From JAIOSM01 sp964565415 (GTDB lineage: Bacteria; Desulfobacterota; Desulfobacteria; Desulfobacterales; Desulfobacteraceae), in the NCBI GenBank assembly GCA_964565415.1, contig CAZMEX010000056.1, positions 1-23,166 of the forward strand: DNA of 23,166 nt, written 5' to 3'. A program made the position numbers and the translations under genes. The notes beneath the pieces are model-generated. The model ran no database searches. It was given only the letters and a program-made list of their open reading frames with translations, and had not been told where the DNA came from. The first letter of the stretch is position 1; each line of letters starts with the position of its first letter. Shown here in pieces: positions 20,993-23,166 of this stretch.

Positions 20993-23166
20993 ATGTCAAC
21001 AACCAAAAATAAAGCTCAAATGATTTCCCGGCGTAAATTTTTACAGATTTCCGGAGCAGTCGCAGCAACAACAGCCATCAGCAATCCGTGCAGGGTTTTG
21101 CACGCCCTTGTAAAAGATGGCAGTAAAAAGGATCTAGATGAGATCAGGGAAGCTTTTTCAGCCTGTGACATGTGTTTTAATAAATGCGGTTTAATTGCCC
21201 AGGTTGAAAACAGTGTGGTTAGAAAACTTGATCCAAATCCAAAATATTTTAAGTCAAGAGGCATGCTGTGTGCCCGTGGCAACGCCGGTGTAAAACAGCT
21301 CTATGACCCTGACAGGCTAAAATACCCCCTTTTAAGAAAAGGGGCAAGGGGTGAAGGTAAATGGCAGAGATTAAGCTGGAGCGATGCACTGGATCATGCT
21401 GCAGAACAACTTGAAAAAATTGGGGATCAATACACCCGTTGCGGATTTTTGTTCATGGCAGGTACTGACCTTCAATCTTCCTTTGTCCATAAATTTGCTG
21501 AAGCCTATGGGTCATATAATATTATTTCCCATGAATCCAATTGTCTGCTCAGCCGAAACCGTGCCTTTCTGGATACTTTTGGTGTTATGCCCATGCCAGA
21601 TGTACTAAATAGTAAATATATCATTCTGGCAGGTGCCAACAGGTTTGAAGCCCTGGTAACTCCTGACAGTATGGATTTGATGACAGCAAAGACAAACAAG
21701 GCAAAACTCATTGTTCTTGATCCGAGATTTACAAAAACAGCAGCTCTTGCTGATGAGTGGCATGCAATCAAACCAGGGACTGATATGGCGTTCTTCCTTG
21801 CAATTGCCAATGTAATTATTACTGAGAAATTATACGATAAAACTTTTATTAAAAATAAAACTTTTGGATTTGAAGAGTTAAAAGCCCATGTGAAACAATA
21901 TACTCCCAGGTGGGCAGAAAAAGAGACAGAGATACCTGCTGTTGATATCAAAAAAATTGCAAGGGAACTTGCCAAGGCTGCCCCGGCAGCAATGGTTTAT
22001 CCGGGCAGAAGAACTTCAGATTATGAAAATTCAACTCAGATCAGAAGAACTTTTGCCATTGTGAATGGGTTGCTGGGCAACTTTGATCAAAAGGGCGGGT
22101 TGATTGCCCCTGCAAAACCAAAGTTCGGGTCAATCCATGTGGAGGCACCATGGTATGATAATAACCCTGATGACAGGGTTGATGCAGGAATGGCACAGAT
22201 GATGTTTAATTCCGAGGGTTCTTTTAAACATACCAGGGATGCAGTGATACAGGGTAAACCCTATCCCATTAAAGGTTGGATGACCTATAAAACCAATCCC
22301 ATGCAGACAGGAGCAAATCGCAGCAAGACCATTAAGATGATAAACACCCTTGATTTCATGATGAGTGTGGATATTGCCATGGGTGATACTGCATGGATGG
22401 CAGACCTTGTACTGCCTGCCCCAAGCTATCTGGAAAGGCAGGACCCTGTTTCATCTTTTGTTGCCTCCTCAACACATGCAGGAGCCATCACACGGGAGCC
22501 TGTTGTTCCGGCTATGTTTGAGTCAAAGCCGGTATTCTGGATTGTTAAGGAACTTGCAAAACGCCTGGATTTGGGGGAATCCTTTGATTTTACTATGGAT
22601 GACTACAAAAAAGTTCAGCTTAAAAAAACACCAGAAGTTGCAAAAGCACTTAAAGAAGACGGCGTATATCATGTTAAAAGCCCAGGATGGGGCATTTATA
22701 AAGATAAACCTTTTAAAACAAAGTCAAAAAAGATTGAGTTTTACAACACCAGATACAAAGGCAAGGGGATTGATCCTCTGCCAGTATACAAATCACCCAA
22801 AGCTGTTCCAGAAGATCAATTTCGCATTGTTGTGGGCAGAAATGCCTATATTACCCAGAGTTCCAGTACCAACAACTCTCTTTTGTGGGAGCTTGAAAAG
22901 GAAAACACCCTCTGGATACATCCAAAGTCAGCATCAGCTCTTGGATTAAAGGATATGGAAGAGGTTCAGGTTAAAAGCAGTGCAGGAGAGGTTACGATCA
23001 AGGCAAAAATTACAAAAGAGATTAGACCTGACACGGTTTATATGAACACGGGGTTTGGTGTGCTTTCCAAAGGATTAACAAATATTTTTGGTAGAGGTGC
23101 ATGCATTGCCGAGGTGCTGGAAGATAAAGCAGATAAAATCTCCGGCAACATGGCCATGCACGAAAC
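20993..23166 (+). CDS. Molybdopterin oxidoreductase, PsrA/PhsA-like catalytic subunit (partial, 3' end outside window)
   Basis: Open for 724 codons from ATG 20993 (GGAG 7 bases upstream) with no stop before the window ends. The Tat signal is SRRKFLQISGAVAA (residues 12-25). The N-terminal [4Fe-4S] motif is C58-X2-C61-X3-C65-X27-C93. Cys184 in ISHESNCLLSRNRA is at the position that ligates Mo in PsrA/PhsA/TtrA-type enzymes. Later segments VLDPRFTKTAALADEWHAIKPGTD, YPGRRTSD and GNFDQKGG fit the bis-MGD DMSO reductase family. The visible end enters the C-terminal molydopterin-dinucleotide-binding domain (FRIVVGRNAYITQSSSTNN). Candidate substrates are polysulfide, thiosulfate, tetrathionate or an arsenic oxyanion; motifs alone do not decide. 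It is the likely catalytic subunit of the operon. Confidence 0.92.
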   Translation, partial: MSTTKNKAQMISRRKFLQISGAVAATTAISNPCRVLHALVKDGSKKDLDEIREAFSACDMCFNKCGLIAQVENSVVRKLDPNPKYFKSRGMLCARGNAGVKQLYDPDRLKYPLLRKGARGEGKWQRLSWSDALDHAAEQLEKIGDQYTRCGFLFMAGTDLQSSFVHKFAEAYGSYNIISHESNCLLSRNRAFLDTFGVMPMPDVLNSKYIILAGANRFEALVTPDSMDLMTAKTNKAKLIVLDPRFTKTAALADEWHAIKPGTDMAFFLAIANVIITEKLYDKTFIKNKTFGFEELKAHVKQYTPRWAEKETEIPAVDIKKIARELAKAAPAAMVYPGRRTSDYENSTQIRRTFAIVNGLLGNFDQKGGLIAPAKPKFGSIHVEAPWYDNNPDDRVDAGMAQMMFNSEGSFKHTRDAVIQGKPYPIKGWMTYKTNPMQTGANRSKTIKMINTLDFMMSVDIAMGDTAWMADLVLPAPSYLERQDPVSSFVASSTHAGAITREPVVPAMFESKPVFWIVKELAKRLDLGESFDFTMDDYKKVQLKKTPEVAKALKEDGVYHVKSPGWGIYKDKPFKTKSKKIEFYNTRYKGKGIDPLPVYKSPKAVPEDQFRIVVGRNAYITQSSSTNNSLLWELEKENTLWIHPKSASALGLKDMEEVQVKSSAGEVTIKAKITKEIRPDTVYMNTGFGVLSKGLTNIFGRGACIAEVLEDKADKISGNMAMHE

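Noticed and set aside
20993..23166. Molybdoenzyme gene as a pseudogene because only short other-frame ORFs appear here
   Set aside because: Codon-by-codon reading from 20993 stays open to the last base with all expected motifs; it is only cut by the window edge.

Overview
The window looks like chromosomal DNA from an anaerobic, respiring deltaproteobacterium, most plausibly a sulfate reducer of the Desulfobacterales type. This is inferred from AT-rich coding, an FmdE/molybdopterin-binding-protein pair, FeoAB, a PsrA/PhsA-type molybdoenzyme and very large multiheme cytochromes. No ribosomal or dsr marker is present, so the placement is an inference. No tRNA, rRNA, insertion sequence or CRISPR array was seen.

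Region 1 (1-6.7 kb, minus strand) is one operon: livM, livH, livK-like, livG, livF and a long-chain-type acyl-CoA synthetase. It is a branched-chain amino acid-type ABC importer that probably takes up an organic acid which the synthetase then activates to a CoA thioester. Region 2 (6.7-8.5 kb, minus strand) is an FmdE-family protein followed by an overlapping MoeA/MogA-like molybdopterin-binding protein with a Cys-rich tail. Upstream lies a 46-bp near-perfect palindrome.

Region 3 (8.5-13.2 kb) is an iron locus: a DUF2325 coiled-coil Cys-rich protein and a DtxR/MntR-family repressor on the minus strand, and feoA, feoB and a FeoB-associated Cys-rich small membrane protein on the plus strand. 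Three copies of a 20-bp DtxR-like operator are visible, one at the feo promoter and two flanking the DUF2325 promoter. Region 4 (13.2-14.4 kb) is an ATC-hydrolase-family protein divergent from a ModE-type winged-helix regulator. Between them is a second copy of the Region 2 palindrome with identical half-sites and spacing, which suggests a local Mo/W regulon (modE, ATC hydrolase gene, fmdE-moeA).

Region 5 (14.4-23.2 kb) is the most unusual part. A PAS/AAA+/Fis sigma54 activator on the minus strand is divergent from a probable respiratory operon on the plus strand. Between them are an array of TGTTTAAT-type inverted repeats (likely enhancer sites) and a strong sigma54 -24/-12 promoter. The operon encodes a TusA-fold protein lacking the catalytic Cys, a Tat-exported four-cluster ferredoxin (HybA-like), a 1091-residue protein fusing an NrfD/HybB quinol-oxidising membrane module to a tetraheme module and an octaheme tetrathionate reductase (OTR)-like cytochrome (13 heme motifs in all), a small monoheme cytochrome, and a Tat-exported molybdopterin oxidoreductase that runs off the window end. 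Together these could carry electrons between the quinone pool and a periplasmic sulfur, nitrogen or arsenic oxyanion. The substrate cannot be read from the sequence. The Mo and Fe regulons next door would supply the metals this system needs.
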